Below, piece by piece: positions 25,365 to 34,190 of a stretch of DNA of 64,000 nt (position 1 is the stretch's first letter; each line of letters begins with the position of its first letter). The DNA is taken from assembly GCF_047338595.1 (NCBI RefSeq), contig NZ_JBLFBO010000002.1, forward strand, positions 186,001 through 250,000, read 5' to 3'. The translations under genes and the position numbers were made by a program. Below the pieces are notes generated by a model, which worked only from the letters and a program-made list of their open reading frames with translations, was not told the DNA's origin and ran no database searches. This stretch comes from Nitrospira_D sp019636945. GTDB lineage: Bacteria > Nitrospirota > Nitrospiria > Nitrospirales > Nitrospiraceae.

Positions 25365-25700
25365 GCCGGTACTGTGCGAAATTTCGTTCGATTGTTCGAT
25401 ACAACTACTGAATCGTACGGCAGCCTACACCATGCCAGAGACGGATGCTCAACATGGTCATCCATCTCACCCACCCAACCCCAGCGCGCGGCTCGACTGA
25501 GCTCGCCGAAGTCCGAGACGTGACTTTCACCGACCAAGGCCGCACTCTCGTGCCTTGTTGGTCGTATCTCGTATTTCGCAAGCGAACGACGCTTCACCGT
25601 TCGACATACTCACGGCCCTGAGTTTTATCGAAGGGCGAGATATGTTTCACGCGCATGAATCGATGCGAACACGCAATTGGAGGCTTTTTTGAGTATTCCG
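25365..25700. other. 336-bp intergenic region carrying palindromic element copy 2
   Basis: No gene is supported. At 25598-25635 lies a second imperfect palindrome related to the one at 23335 (TTCGACATACTCACGGCC facing TTCGATAAAACTCAGGGC as complement). A second weaker inverted repeat (ACCAAGGC facing GCCTTGTTGGT) lies just to its left at about 25538-25566. Confidence 0.55.
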
Positions 25701-26762
25701 TCATACAAAGGCAGGCAGCGGCGCATACACGACGGGATGCCCGATCACTCGTTCCAACCAGGGTGCCATGTCGTCCTCTGGGAGTGGTGCTTGGTTGAGA
25801 CGCACTTCAACCTTGAACTGTTCATGCCCCCCAACAATACCGATGATCGCGGAGGCATCGCCACGATCAGGTAAGAGCGTCTGTGTTTGAAACTCACAGA
25901 GCGTAGCGTAGAGGACCCCATCAGGCTTGATGGCAGTTAATATCTCAGGAAGTTCATCCAGCGGGCAGTGGACCGAGCATCGATACATCAGCCGCGGGCT
26001 TGGCTCAATAGCTTGGAACTCAGCCAACGCCGCTTCGGAAAACCCTGTTAGATAGGCTCGAACCCCGGCCGGCTCAGGATGAAAGGTCTCTGCGAGCTTA
26101 CTGGACGGGACAAGAAATTCAAACGCATCGGACGTATTATACTCAAATTGGCAGGGCCCAAAGGCATCGGGCCATGAGCAGAAGAACGGAAAAGACACGT
26201 CAGCGGGCCGCAGAACGACCGCCTCCTTCTCTACAGAGGTTTCGATCGGAAGATCCAGGAGAGTGATCGCTTCCAGAAATGCCGCTCGCCGCTCGTCCAG
26301 CCATCGCATCCGGTCCGTATCACCCCGCGTTTCCCCTGGGGTGATGACGTGGCTCGTTTGGAGCCGGATTCGAATGAACGAATGCGCATGGCGAAATCCA
26401 ATCCAGCACATCGCGCGCGGCTCGTGAAATCTTAGGCGTTCTCGAATGCGCCAAGGATGACTGATGGAGCAATAAGTCCCGATGTCCTGATGACGCTGGT
26501 AAACCGTATGATAGGCACCGGACAGGAGAAAGAAATCCCCGCGCCACCCCTCCCGCATATGGATCAGGGTGACATCTTCCGTCGCCCACGGATCAAGCTG
26601 ATCGATGGCATCGAGAGACGGAACCGTCCATTCCTCGACGTAACAGATAACATCCTGAGCCGGCGAGACTGGTTTCAATCCCAGAGCCGCCAGCCGTTCC
26701 CCGACTGCGAGCGCGTGCTGAAAACTCAATGGCGTCGTCGTTTCCCACCGCCGCTCTCGCAC
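25701..26762 (-). CDS. Hypothetical protein, 353 residues
   Basis: I do not recognise this protein. The GTG start at 26762 has AAGGAAA eight bases upstream, and codon usage matches neighbours. It is soluble, without signal peptide or membrane segment, rich in aromatic residues, and has several Cys and His (for example C-S-W-P-D-A-F-G-P-C near residue 193 and R-C-S-V-H-C-P-L-D near 270). It may be the last gene of a leftward group with the lipoprotein gene 98 bp upstream. Confidence 0.7.
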   Translation of the reverse strand: MRERRWETTTPLSFQHALAVGERLAALGLKPVSPAQDVICYVEEWTVPSLDAIDQLDPWATEDVTLIHMREGWRGDFFLLSGAYHTVYQRHQDIGTYCSISHPWRIRERLRFHEPRAMCWIGFRHAHSFIRIRLQTSHVITPGETRGDTDRMRWLDERRAAFLEAITLLDLPIETSVEKEAVVLRPADVSFPFFCSWPDAFGPCQFEYNTSDAFEFLVPSSKLAETFHPEPAGVRAYLTGFSEAALAEFQAIEPSPRLMYRCSVHCPLDELPEILTAIKPDGVLYATLCEFQTQTLLPDRGDASAIIGIVGGHEQFKVEVRLNQAPLPEDDMAPWLERVIGHPVVYAPLPAFV

Positions 26763-26860
26763 GGATCATTTCCTTTAGTGCGCCCCGAGGTCAGAGGCAG
26801 CACGATACGCACACCGACGACCGCATCTCCTCCATCAGATTCGATGGAAGTTCCACCCGC

Positions 26861-27508
26861 TCATTTCTGCCGGACCGACCTCAACGCCTTACGCTCGATC
26901 ATCGTGTCGCCCAGCAGTCGCTCAATTCCATCCCGCAAGGTGGCGGAGAGTTGCTCCTGCACATCGTCATTGTTGAACCAAAAGACGGTCCGCGAACGGG
27001 CCCCTTCTACTCTGCGAATAGTGGTGCTGTGATCCGACTGATTTTGTGCCTGCACATGAAAGCGACTGCTGGTTTCAATCACCGTCGAAAAGACCCGGCT
27101 CTTGGCACTCGCTGAAAAATCTTGCACCTGCCCGGTGATGACGATGTCCGCATCAGGCACCGCGCCGGCCGGAGCGACACGTACGTTCCAGACACGATCG
27201 TTCCACCCTCGTGTTTTCAATCGGTCCGCAAGCCGCTGCGTGAGCATCTCAGCGAGTCGATCGCCCGGCACATTGAAATACGTCGTGCCTCCCCACAGAT
27301 GCGTGCGTGTCCCGACACGGCTCTTGTCCGTCCGTCGATCTTCAAAGGGTTCAATGACGATCTTGACTGGCTCGATGTCGGTCACCTGTACCATTGGCAG
27401 CTTTTCACGTAAGTCGAGAGTCCGCACCTCTCCAGTTCCCCGACAACCGGCCAACATAGCCGCCACTATGATGGCACAGCCCAGAACTCGCAACGACGAT
27501 GGCTTCAC
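26861..27508 (-). CDS. YajG-like lipoprotein
   Basis: About 215 residues when started at GTG 27508, which has GGGAGG six bases upstream and gives a clean lipoprotein signal ending M-L-A-G-C. The longer frame to 27577 adds a head with no ribosome binding site. After the lipobox come V-K-I-V-I-E-P-F-E-D-R-R-T-D-K-S-R-V-G and a helix L-A-E-M-L-T-Q-R-L-A-D-R-L, the order seen in the YajG family of outer-membrane lipoproteins. The role in the cell is unknown. A 14-base inter-gene A/T stretch precedes the neighbouring hypothetical gene. Confidence 0.78.
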   Translation of the reverse strand: MKPSSLRVLGCAIIVAAMLAGCRGTGEVRTLDLREKLPMVQVTDIEPVKIVIEPFEDRRTDKSRVGTRTHLWGGTTYFNVPGDRLAEMLTQRLADRLKTRGWNDRVWNVRVAPAGAVPDADIVITGQVQDFSASAKSRVFSTVIETSSRFHVQAQNQSDHSTTIRRVEGARSRTVFWFNNDDVQEQLSATLRDGIERLLGDTMIERKALRSVRQK

Positions 27509-27591
27509 AGGCGCCTCCCTGTCAAAGTTGGGACATAGTAGTGGGCACAGTCTACCCAAGTTGGGCCTCGGAGACAATTAGGATTACATGG

Positions 27592-28212
27592 TTAGCGAGT
27601 CACGATAGGGAGCATGGCCTGAAAGGTCTCGCAGGCCACGTGAGGCAGCTGCCCGTTCTGAATGTTCACATCCTCAAAAGAAAAACACCGTAACACCTTG
27701 ATCAGTGATCGCTCGGCCACGATGGCGGCAATCTGAGCTTTTCGATCGTGCGTGATCGGAAAGGTATAGCCCTCTCCCCGTTTCCACTCCCAGAGCGCCG
27801 GGGCCAGCGACAATTCCAGCCCTCTTCCCGCCACTTGGTGATATCGCCCAAGAAGCTGCTGCTTATACTGCCGAAGCTCACCGCCTTCCAACAGCAGGGC
27901 ACACACCACGTAATGCCCCCACCAGACCAACGTACGAAACGTGAACGTCTGCCCACCCTGGAAGTGTTTGGGATAATCGAGATACTGATAGGGGAAATCC
28001 TCCAGATGCTCCCCCTTTACTAGCTGATGGGCCTTTGAGTCAAAACCGGGAGGGGTCATGAGCGTGACAGCGGGAAGGTCCGCTTGCAGCGCCCGGTGCG
28101 TCCCTTCGAGCATGCGTCGGATCTTCGCAGTGATCACAGCTTTCCGTCGAAACAACTGTGCATCCGCCAACAACGTTGTCTCATCATCGGTGAACGCAAG
28201 TGACTGAGGCAT
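27592..28212 (-). CDS. Hypothetical protein, 206 residues
   Basis: This protein is not recognised. It is cytoplasmic by composition, with a helical basic N-terminal half and an aromatic centre (T-F-R-T-L-V-W-W-G-H-Y). No metal or nucleotide motif is evident. It is read in the same direction as its neighbours with 54 bp to the next gene upstream. The real-gene call rests on length, codon usage and absence of a competing frame. Confidence 0.65.
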   Translation of the reverse strand: MPQSLAFTDDETTLLADAQLFRRKAVITAKIRRMLEGTHRALQADLPAVTLMTPPGFDSKAHQLVKGEHLEDFPYQYLDYPKHFQGGQTFTFRTLVWWGHYVVCALLLEGGELRQYKQQLLGRYHQVAGRGLELSLAPALWEWKRGEGYTFPITHDRKAQIAAIVAERSLIKVLRCFSFEDVNIQNGQLPHVACETFQAMLPIVTR

Positions 28213-28266
28213 CGCATCACATAGGAATGAGCTGGTCTATTCTGGCTATCACCTGACAGCGGTCAG

Positions 28267-28638
28267 CTATTTTTGGCGCGTTTCAAAGGCCAAGACCGTG
28301 ACGTCGTACAGACGCCGACAGTCGGCACAGCGAAGCCGCACCAGATCCTGAAACACATCCATCTCCCGAAGGGTGAGTGAGGCAGCATGGGCAGCAACAC
28401 AAGCCTTGAGATAGTCTTCCCCGGGCGGTTCGTCTCGGGAAGCCACTTCTACAGCCGCTAGCTGCGCCGACGAGGTAATTGCGGTGACGGTCGCAATACT
28501 CAGATGGTGGGCCGACTTGCAGGAACTGCAGAGGAGAACCACCGCGTTCTCCTCTGTCATGCGCTTGACTGTCACACAGAGGGGATGAACCGACCAGCAT
28601 TGCTGAAGAAAGGCCCCACTCCGGATGACCTGTGTCAT
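28267..28638 (-). CDS. Hypothetical protein with two CxxC pairs
   Basis: About 123 residues from ATG 28638 (the longer frame adds nine residues without support). It contains L-C-S-S-C near residue 37 and R-C-A-D-C near 106, two Cys pairs about 70 residues apart that could form one zinc site. Between them is a helical region. No family is recognised. With the next gene upstream, also Cys-rich, it may form a pair of zinc-binding proteins. Confidence 0.62.
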   Translation of the reverse strand: MTQVIRSGAFLQQCWSVHPLCVTVKRMTEENAVVLLCSSCKSAHHLSIATVTAITSSAQLAAVEVASRDEPPGEDYLKACVAAHAASLTLREMDVFQDLVRLRCADCRRLYDVTVLAFETRQK

Positions 28639-28737
28639 ATTTCTTCTTGTGAAACGGTGAGGCAACCGCAGACACCCTCACCTAATGTTCAGTTGACCGC
28701 TGGTGGACATCGAACAGGAACAGAAGAGAACCAGAAT

Positions 28738-29028
28738 TCAGGGTATGGCTGCCGCAGGCGATCCATCGTTGTTCGGAGAAGGAACGAGACTCCCCTCCTG
28801 AACCGCACGACAAGCCTTGCACACCCGCGGTCTGGCTTTCAGAAAGGAGACCTTCCCGCTGGCAAGACAACTGTAATGGACAAATTCGTCACAGACCGTG
28901 CAGCGAGACCAGCCTCCGCGAAGCATGGTTTTGTCCCGATAGAGATCTTCTCGGCACACTCGGCATAGGCGCGCTTGAACTGGAAGCGTCATCGGCTCCC
29001 ACTCACCACCAGCTTTTCGAATACTCAT
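28738..29028 (-). CDS. Small Cys-rich (RING/ribbon-like) protein
   Basis: Counted from ATG 29028 it has 96 residues; the frame is open to a TTG at 29127 and neither start has a good ribosome binding site. The cysteines fall as C-R-V-C, C-T-V-C-D-E-F-V-H-Y-S-C and C-K-A-C, i.e. eight potential ligands including a His, an arrangement like a treble-clef or RING-type double zinc site. The function is unknown. Confidence 0.55.
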   Translation of the reverse strand: MSIRKAGGEWEPMTLPVQARLCRVCREDLYRDKTMLRGGWSRCTVCDEFVHYSCLASGKVSFLKARPRVCKACRAVQEGSLVPSPNNDGSPAAAIP

Positions 29029-29159
29029 AAGACCGGAGTATAACGAGGCGATCAGCGGAAAAACAAGCAAGTCTCCGCCTCGATCATTCACCGAATCAAA
29101 ACGCCTCCACCAGCGGCTGTTATCCAACAGTCCGGTAATATCCAGACTGGATGTGAGCT

Positions 29160-30878
29160 TCAGTCTGTCGACTCGCCAACGATCCGGATATCGACGAAAT
29201 GCACATCCGACCGCTCTCTGCCAGTATAGGCATATCCGCCCGGAGGTGCGCTGGGGGCTGTATCGACCGTGTTGGTCGTGCGGATCACACCGTACAATCT
29301 GCCGGACTTACCTCCCTTTTCAAGCTTGATGACGCCGACACCGGGACAACTACCTTGCGCAGCATGGTTGGCTGTCACCGGTGCAGGTCCACGCAAGGCA
29401 ACAAACAAATAGTCCCCATTCGGGCTTCGCGAAATCAGATCGGGAGCCGGATCGTTCAACGGCATCGAGGGATCATCTGTCACGCTAGCCGCCAAGCAGG
29501 GGCCAATACCTCGCCCTTCACCGTTTTCAGACGTGAGGTCGTAAATCGCCACCGGCTTTGACTGTCCCCTCGTTTTGACCACCTCGACTTTATTCTGAAT
29601 CCGATCTCCCGTATGCACGTACGTTTCATCCACTGTGGCAACTACGCCGTGGGCATCACGGCGCGTGGTTGTGCCGGGGATCTGTCCCGTATCGTTAGAG
29701 GACACGCCGCTATGATCATGATTCCCATTTGTCAGCGTGTTTGTTGGATCCTTGATCACAACGACGGGGAGCGGCTGGTTCTCGGAATTATGTCCAGGCG
29801 CAAAGGGAAAGGCCGCGTGAGAAAGTACATATACGGCATACGTGGACTGAGTCAGTCCTACCGCACCAGCCGAAACACCTCCGTCCAGATGAATGAGTCC
29901 GTTGGCCTGGGTGCCGGCACACCCGGCACCATTGATCACTTCGTTGCCATATTCAGCAACGATCGCCATTGGTGTAGTACTAGAATCGACCACAAGCAAG
30001 CCCCCACCGGCCAATGTCACATACACCAAGGCATTGTTATTGGCTGGAATGGGGCAGAGAATGGCATTATTGGGACGCCCTCCGGAGGATCCATTGGGAC
30101 CGGTTGTGCATCCGTTCTCTTTACAGAATCCGTTCGGCGTCAGATCACTGAAATCGGAGTTCCCAGCTTCAATGCTGCCGATCAGTGGATGCCCCACCGC
30201 ATTGCTACCAAGATAGACTCGTGGTGGTTCCACAACGGTCTGACCTTTTCCGACGCCCAAACCGGCCTTCATGTTGTAGGTCAGAGCGATAATACGGCCA
30301 GTGGCATCCCGTGTGACATCGATTCGTTCGACGATCCGTCCATCCAGGTTACAGACGAGAATTGCTAATCCATCGTACCGCCCAAAGCTCATGTGATTCG
30401 TCCGCCCGGTGCCGGTCTGAGTCGCGCGGAACAAGGCGATGGCTTCCTTGTTCTCGGCATCCATCACGCCGATCATTCCGCCACTGGGCGCAAAGAAACT
30501 CAAGAGGGCATACTTCTGTTGCGGATCAATGAAGGCGGAATGGAGCCGACCCGCCAACGGGCGTGCGTTTTCGGTAGCAGTGTTGAATTCGTTGTATTCG
30601 GAAAGCCCGGCAGGAAACACCACGTTGGTGTCGCAAGGTGCCGTAGTGCCGGCGCAAGGCATCGGTGCAGCGGAGCGGCCACGATCTACCTGTTTCTCAA
30701 TCGCCTTATTATTCCAGATCCACAGGAGACTGCCGTCAATGCCGAGCGCAGCTTTACCTGCCACGGTATTGGACTGGTCACTGGCCCACAATTCATACCT
30801 GATGTCAACATGGGAGGCACCGCGTCCACCTTTACCCGCCTCTGCCTGAGGAGAGACTAGGAGAACCCAGCCTAACAA
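29160..30878 (-). CDS. Large secreted hypothetical protein; signal peptide broken by an A-run indel
   Basis: A 572-residue, propeller-like secreted protein with many short beta-forming stretches, several Cys pairs and Gly/Asn-rich loops; no family is named. The open frame begins at a poor TTG (30878) inside a hydrophobic stretch. Upstream, ATGATG at 30928-30923 has a perfect GGGAGGAAA in front but meets TAG after six codons. Adding one A to the five-A run at 30916-30920 joins this start to the frame and yields a complete signal peptide (M-M-L-K-N-P-V-G-L-F-G-G, ending Q-A-E-A). So the intact gene would be 29160-30928 and about 589 residues. This is either a sequencing error or a slippage mutation. 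Confidence 0.75.
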   Translation of the reverse strand: MLGWVLLVSPQAEAGKGGRGASHVDIRYELWASDQSNTVAGKAALGIDGSLLWIWNNKAIEKQVDRGRSAAPMPCAGTTAPCDTNVVFPAGLSEYNEFNTATENARPLAGRLHSAFIDPQQKYALLSFFAPSGGMIGVMDAENKEAIALFRATQTGTGRTNHMSFGRYDGLAILVCNLDGRIVERIDVTRDATGRIIALTYNMKAGLGVGKGQTVVEPPRVYLGSNAVGHPLIGSIEAGNSDFSDLTPNGFCKENGCTTGPNGSSGGRPNNAILCPIPANNNALVYVTLAGGGLLVVDSSTTPMAIVAEYGNEVINGAGCAGTQANGLIHLDGGVSAGAVGLTQSTYAVYVLSHAAFPFAPGHNSENQPLPVVVIKDPTNTLTNGNHDHSGVSSNDTGQIPGTTTRRDAHGVVATVDETYVHTGDRIQNKVEVVKTRGQSKPVAIYDLTSENGEGRGIGPCLAASVTDDPSMPLNDPAPDLISRSPNGDYLFVALRGPAPVTANHAAQGSCPGVGVIKLEKGGKSGRLYGVIRTTNTVDTAPSAPPGGYAYTGRERSDVHFVDIRIVGESTD

Positions 30879-30928
30879 GCCCGCCGCGGCTAGTCCTCCA
30901 AACAGGCCTACAGGATTTTTAGCATCAT

Positions 30929-31309
30929 GGTTTCCTCCCGTTTGTTCGCCCTAGAGATTAGTCGTCGCGTTCTACCCACTCTCTGAATCCCTGAGAGGGA
31001 CTAGCACAATGCAGACGCATCAACAAACGTAGGGCAACTCAGAATGAGTCACCTCTTTGGATGCGCCACACCATTTTCTCCACCAGGCCAAGGGCATTCG
31101 GACGGATTCGAAGATTCATCATTTCCTTTCCGTCGCGTATGTAGTTGGCCAAACATATTGATCAGAGTTTTTTCATCTTCTAACGATCCAACGTCTCCGT
31201 CAAGACTCATTCGGCCCAATGGACGCGTGCATATTGCTCCCGTTTGACTCGTCCCCCATCGTTTGTTACTCTCCGCGCAACTAAACGGATCATCAGGAAA
31301 GTCGATCGT
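30929..31309. other. Divergent intergenic region between the secreted protein and ispA
   Basis: No gene is convincingly seen. A possible promoter for ispA is TTGACT (31244-31249), 17 bases, TACTCT (31267-31272), which would start transcription about 30 bases before the ATG; the -10 match is weak. Confidence 0.35.
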
Positions 31310-32200
31310 ATGAACATCGCCGACTATCTCGAACGAAAACGGATTGACGTCGATCAATTTCTCGATCTGGTTGCGCCTCCGTCCATCACCCCGCCGACGA
31401 CACTGCATGAAAGTCTGCGCTACAGCCTGATGGCTGGCGGGAAGCGGGTCCGTCCGATTTTGACGATCGCGGCGGCAGAGGCGCTGGACCAGACACCTCC
31501 TGGCCTCATGGCAGTCGCCTGCTCCCTAGAGCTCATCCATACCTACTCGTTAATCCACGACGATCTGCCCGCAATGGACAACGACGACTTTCGCCGTGGG
31601 AAACCGACGAACCATAAAGTCTATGGTGAAGCGATGGCAATTTTGGCCGGCGATGCCTTACTCACCATGGCATTCGATATCGTCAGCCGTCCTGATCTCA
31701 TGAAGGGCTGCGATCCGGTACGCCAAGTCCGCATCATTCAAGAATTGGCCTTTGGGTCCGGTAATATGGGCATGGTAGGCGGCCAAGTGTTCGACATCCA
31801 GGCTGAGAATAAGGACATCGACCTCCCCACCCTCCAGAATATTCACAAGCATAAAACCGGCATGTTGATGCGCGCTGCCGTCCGCATGGGGGCCATTGCC
31901 GCCGGAGCCAACGACCGCCAGCTCGACGACATGACCGGCTATGCCGAAGACATCGGCCTGGCGTTTCAAATCGCCGATGACGTGCTGAACGTCACCGGCA
32001 CACGTGAGGAACTGGGGAAGAATCCCAATACCGATGCCGAACGTGGAAAGAAAACCTATCCGACGTTCTATGGCGTCGAGGGAGCCAAGAAGCTGGCCGA
32101 CGACTGTGTCACCCGCGCCATCAACCGCCTCTCGTCATTCGGCCCCTCCGCCGACCCGCTGCGCGAGATCGCGCGATACATCACAAACCGTAAGAATTGA
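31310..32200 (+). CDS. ispA: Farnesyl/geranylgeranyl diphosphate synthase
   Basis: A 296-residue short-chain trans-prenyltransferase. ATG 31310 with AGGAAA upstream gives the usual N-terminus. G-G-K-R-V-R-P near residue 44, the first aspartate-rich motif D-D-L-P-A-M-D near 84 and the second, D-D-V-L-N (usually DDxxD; the last Asp is Asn here), near 224 are present, with K-T-Y-P-T near 249. It condenses isopentenyl diphosphate with allylic primers in the cytoplasm. It heads a rightward operon with hpnA and a CruF-like gene, so its product probably feeds hopanoids and carotenoids. The residue before the first motif that sets chain length is not decisive. Confidence 0.93.
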   Translation: MNIADYLERKRIDVDQFLDLVAPPSITPPTTLHESLRYSLMAGGKRVRPILTIAAAEALDQTPPGLMAVACSLELIHTYSLIHDDLPAMDNDDFRRGKPTNHKVYGEAMAILAGDALLTMAFDIVSRPDLMKGCDPVRQVRIIQELAFGSGNMGMVGGQVFDIQAENKDIDLPTLQNIHKHKTGMLMRAAVRMGAIAAGANDRQLDDMTGYAEDIGLAFQIADDVLNVTGTREELGKNPNTDAERGKKTYPTFYGVEGAKKLADDCVTRAINRLSSFGPSADPLREIARYITNRKN

Positions 32201-32260
32201 CGTCGTTCATGAAGCGTATCTCGTGAAATCCACAAATGCACAGACGGGCAGGCCTCCTCA

Positions 32261-32297
32261 TTTCACGCGTTTCACGTTTCACGTTTCACGTTTCACG
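32261..32297 (+). repeat. Tandem heptamer repeat TTTCACG before hpnA
   Basis: One TTTCACG unit (32261-32267), a two-base spacer, and four perfect head-to-tail units (32270-32297) end eight bases before the hpnA ATG. No Shine-Dalgarno is present. It is related in unit length and sequence to the TTTCACC array at 18405. Confidence 0.85.
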
Positions 32298-32305
32298 TCT
32301 TCATC

Positions 32306-33289
32306 ATGAAAGCTCTCGTCACAGGGGCAACCGGGTTTGTCGGGGCAGCGGTTGCGCGAGCCCTTCTACGAGCCGGTGTCGACGTTCGTGTTTTGGCGCG
32401 GCCTGAAGCCGACCTCACAAACCTAACCGGCCTTCCGGTTGAACGAGTCGCGGGGGATTTGCGCGACCCTGCCTCACTTCGTGTCGCGCTCCGAGACTGC
32501 CGCCACCTCTATCATGTCGCGGCACACTATGCCCTCTGGGCCAAGAACCCTTCTATCTTTTATGACGTCAACGTGACCGGCACCAGAAATCTTCTGGAAG
32601 CCGCGCGCGAAGTCGGCGTGGAACGGACGGTCTATTGCAGCACCATCGGAGCCATCGGCTTGCCGCCTGGCGGTGGGCTTGGAACGGAAGAAACCCCGGT
32701 CTCGCTCGAACAAATGGCCGGCCACTATAAGCGCTCGAAATATCTGGCAGAACAAGAAGTGCACAAACTGGCCAAGGATGGATTGCCGGTCGTCATTGTC
32801 AATCCCAGCGCCCCGGTCGGGGAGGGCGATGTGAAACCAACACCGACCGGCCAAGTGATCGTTGATTTCATGAAGGGGAGGATGCCGGCCTATATCGAAA
32901 CCGGAATGAACATCATCGACGTCGATGATGTCGCGACCGGTCATCTACTCGCAATGGAGAAAGGGCGCCAGGGCGAACGATATATCCTCGGTTCTACCAA
33001 TCTGTTACTCCGTGAAGTGTTTGAGATCCTTAGCCGATTGACGGGGCTCAAAGCTCCAGCTGTGAAACTCCCACGAGGTGCGGTACTTCCGCTCGCCTAC
33101 CTCAACCATTGGTTTGCTAATATGACGGGCCTCCCTCCACGCATTCCGCTGGAAGGTGTGAAGATGGCCAAATACAAGATGCACTATGATTGCAGCAAGG
33201 CAATCCGAGAACTTGGGCTACCCCAGCATCCTCCCGAAGTTGCGCTGGGCAAGGCCGTCCAGTGGTTCAAATCCCATGGGTACGCATGA
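32306..33289 (+). CDS. hpnA: Hopanoid-associated sugar epimerase HpnA
   Basis: A 327-residue extended SDR protein. The Rossmann loop G-A-T-G-F-V-G is at residues 7-13; the catalytic Y-K-R-S-K is near 142-146 with S/T in C-S-T-I-G-A-I before it; V-N-P-S-A-P-V-G and D-V-D-D-V-A follow. These segments are characteristic of HpnA, an NAD-dependent epimerase/reductase found in hopanoid clusters and thought to act on the polar head group. It lies 105 bp after ispA and 23 bp before the CruF-like gene. No squalene-hopene cyclase is in the window. Confidence 0.9.
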   Translation: MKALVTGATGFVGAAVARALLRAGVDVRVLARPEADLTNLTGLPVERVAGDLRDPASLRVALRDCRHLYHVAAHYALWAKNPSIFYDVNVTGTRNLLEAAREVGVERTVYCSTIGAIGLPPGGGLGTEETPVSLEQMAGHYKRSKYLAEQEVHKLAKDGLPVVIVNPSAPVGEGDVKPTPTGQVIVDFMKGRMPAYIETGMNIIDVDDVATGHLLAMEKGRQGERYILGSTNLLLREVFEILSRLTGLKAPAVKLPRGAVLPLAYLNHWFANMTGLPPRIPLEGVKMAKYKMHYDCSKAIRELGLPQHPPEVALGKAVQWFKSHGYA

Positions 33290-33312
33290 CGGCCGGCTCG
33301 AACTCCCATTGA

Positions 33313-34104
33313 ATGGAACACATCGTCCTCTTTTTCAAGACCATTGTCCTCCGGCCGTACGTCTTTATTTTTCTTGCCGCCTTTCTCTTTTCCGCCGTCA
33401 AGCTGATCGGCTGGCCACGAACCTGGCGATTCTGGCTGATCAGCTGGGTCACCGCGTTCATCTGTGAATTCTCGTCGACCAGAACCGGCATTCCCTTCGG
33501 CTGGTACTTCTATAATGGTTCGACGATTGGTCAGGAGCTCTACTTCTTTGACGTGCCGTTTATGGACTCCATCTCATTCAGCTTTCTCCTCTTTGCCGCC
33601 TACTGTGTAGCACTTGGGCTGCTCCTCCCATTTAATGCCACGTTGAGGAACGACGGATCTATTCACAAACCGTTACGTTTTGAGGTGGCTGCCCGCACAA
33701 GTTGGTCAGTCTATGGCTTGACCGCCTTTCTCTTCGCCTTCATCGATATGGTGATCGATCCAGTGGCCTTGCGTGGCGACCGCTGGTTCTTGGGGAAAAT
33801 CTATTACTACCCAGATCCAGGGTGGCACTTCGGTGTCCCTTTCGCAAACTATGTGGGCTGGGCCGTCGTTGGGCTGATTTCACTGGCGTTGTATTTTCCG
33901 TTAGACCGACGTCTCATTCCAATCGCGCCCCCCCCAGTAATCACTCAGCGACTCCTACTCGGGATCGGGTTATATTACGGCGTCTTAGCTTTCAACCTCG
34001 GTATGACATTTTGGATCGGTGAAACGTTTATGGGCATCAGTGGCCTGCTGATGCATCTCCCGGTCCTCATAGTCTTGACCACTCGCCTTTCTACCCTCCG
34101 ATAG
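33313..34104 (+). CDS. CruF-like carotenoid hydratase / DUF422 membrane protein
   Basis: A 263-residue integral membrane protein with about seven helices and the family landmarks S-S-T-R-T-G-I-P-F-G-W-Y, F-D-V-P-F-M-D, D-M-V-I-D-P-V-A and Y-Y-Y-P-D-P-G-W-H-F-G-V-P. Relatives (CruF, and the haloarchaeal bisanhydrobacterioruberin hydratase) add water to carotenoid end groups. The conserved acidic and aromatic residues at the membrane face are kept. Placement after ispA and hpnA fits terpenoid metabolism. Start ATG 33313; no strong ribosome binding site. Confidence 0.85.
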   Translation: MEHIVLFFKTIVLRPYVFIFLAAFLFSAVKLIGWPRTWRFWLISWVTAFICEFSSTRTGIPFGWYFYNGSTIGQELYFFDVPFMDSISFSFLLFAAYCVALGLLLPFNATLRNDGSIHKPLRFEVAARTSWSVYGLTAFLFAFIDMVIDPVALRGDRWFLGKIYYYPDPGWHFGVPFANYVGWAVVGLISLALYFPLDRRLIPIAPPPVITQRLLLGIGLYYGVLAFNLGMTFWIGETFMGISGLLMHLPVLIVLTTRLSTLR

Positions 34105-34190
34105 ATCTCCCTCACCGAATAGTGGGGTGACATTCAGCCCAAAGAATTTGTATAGTCGGATAAGTGTTCCACCAACAGAGAATCAGTCGC

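Noticed and set aside
31049..31408. 119-residue minus-strand frame upstream of and overlapping ispA
   Set aside because: It covers the ispA start in antisense, has no ribosome binding site and no recognisable motif.
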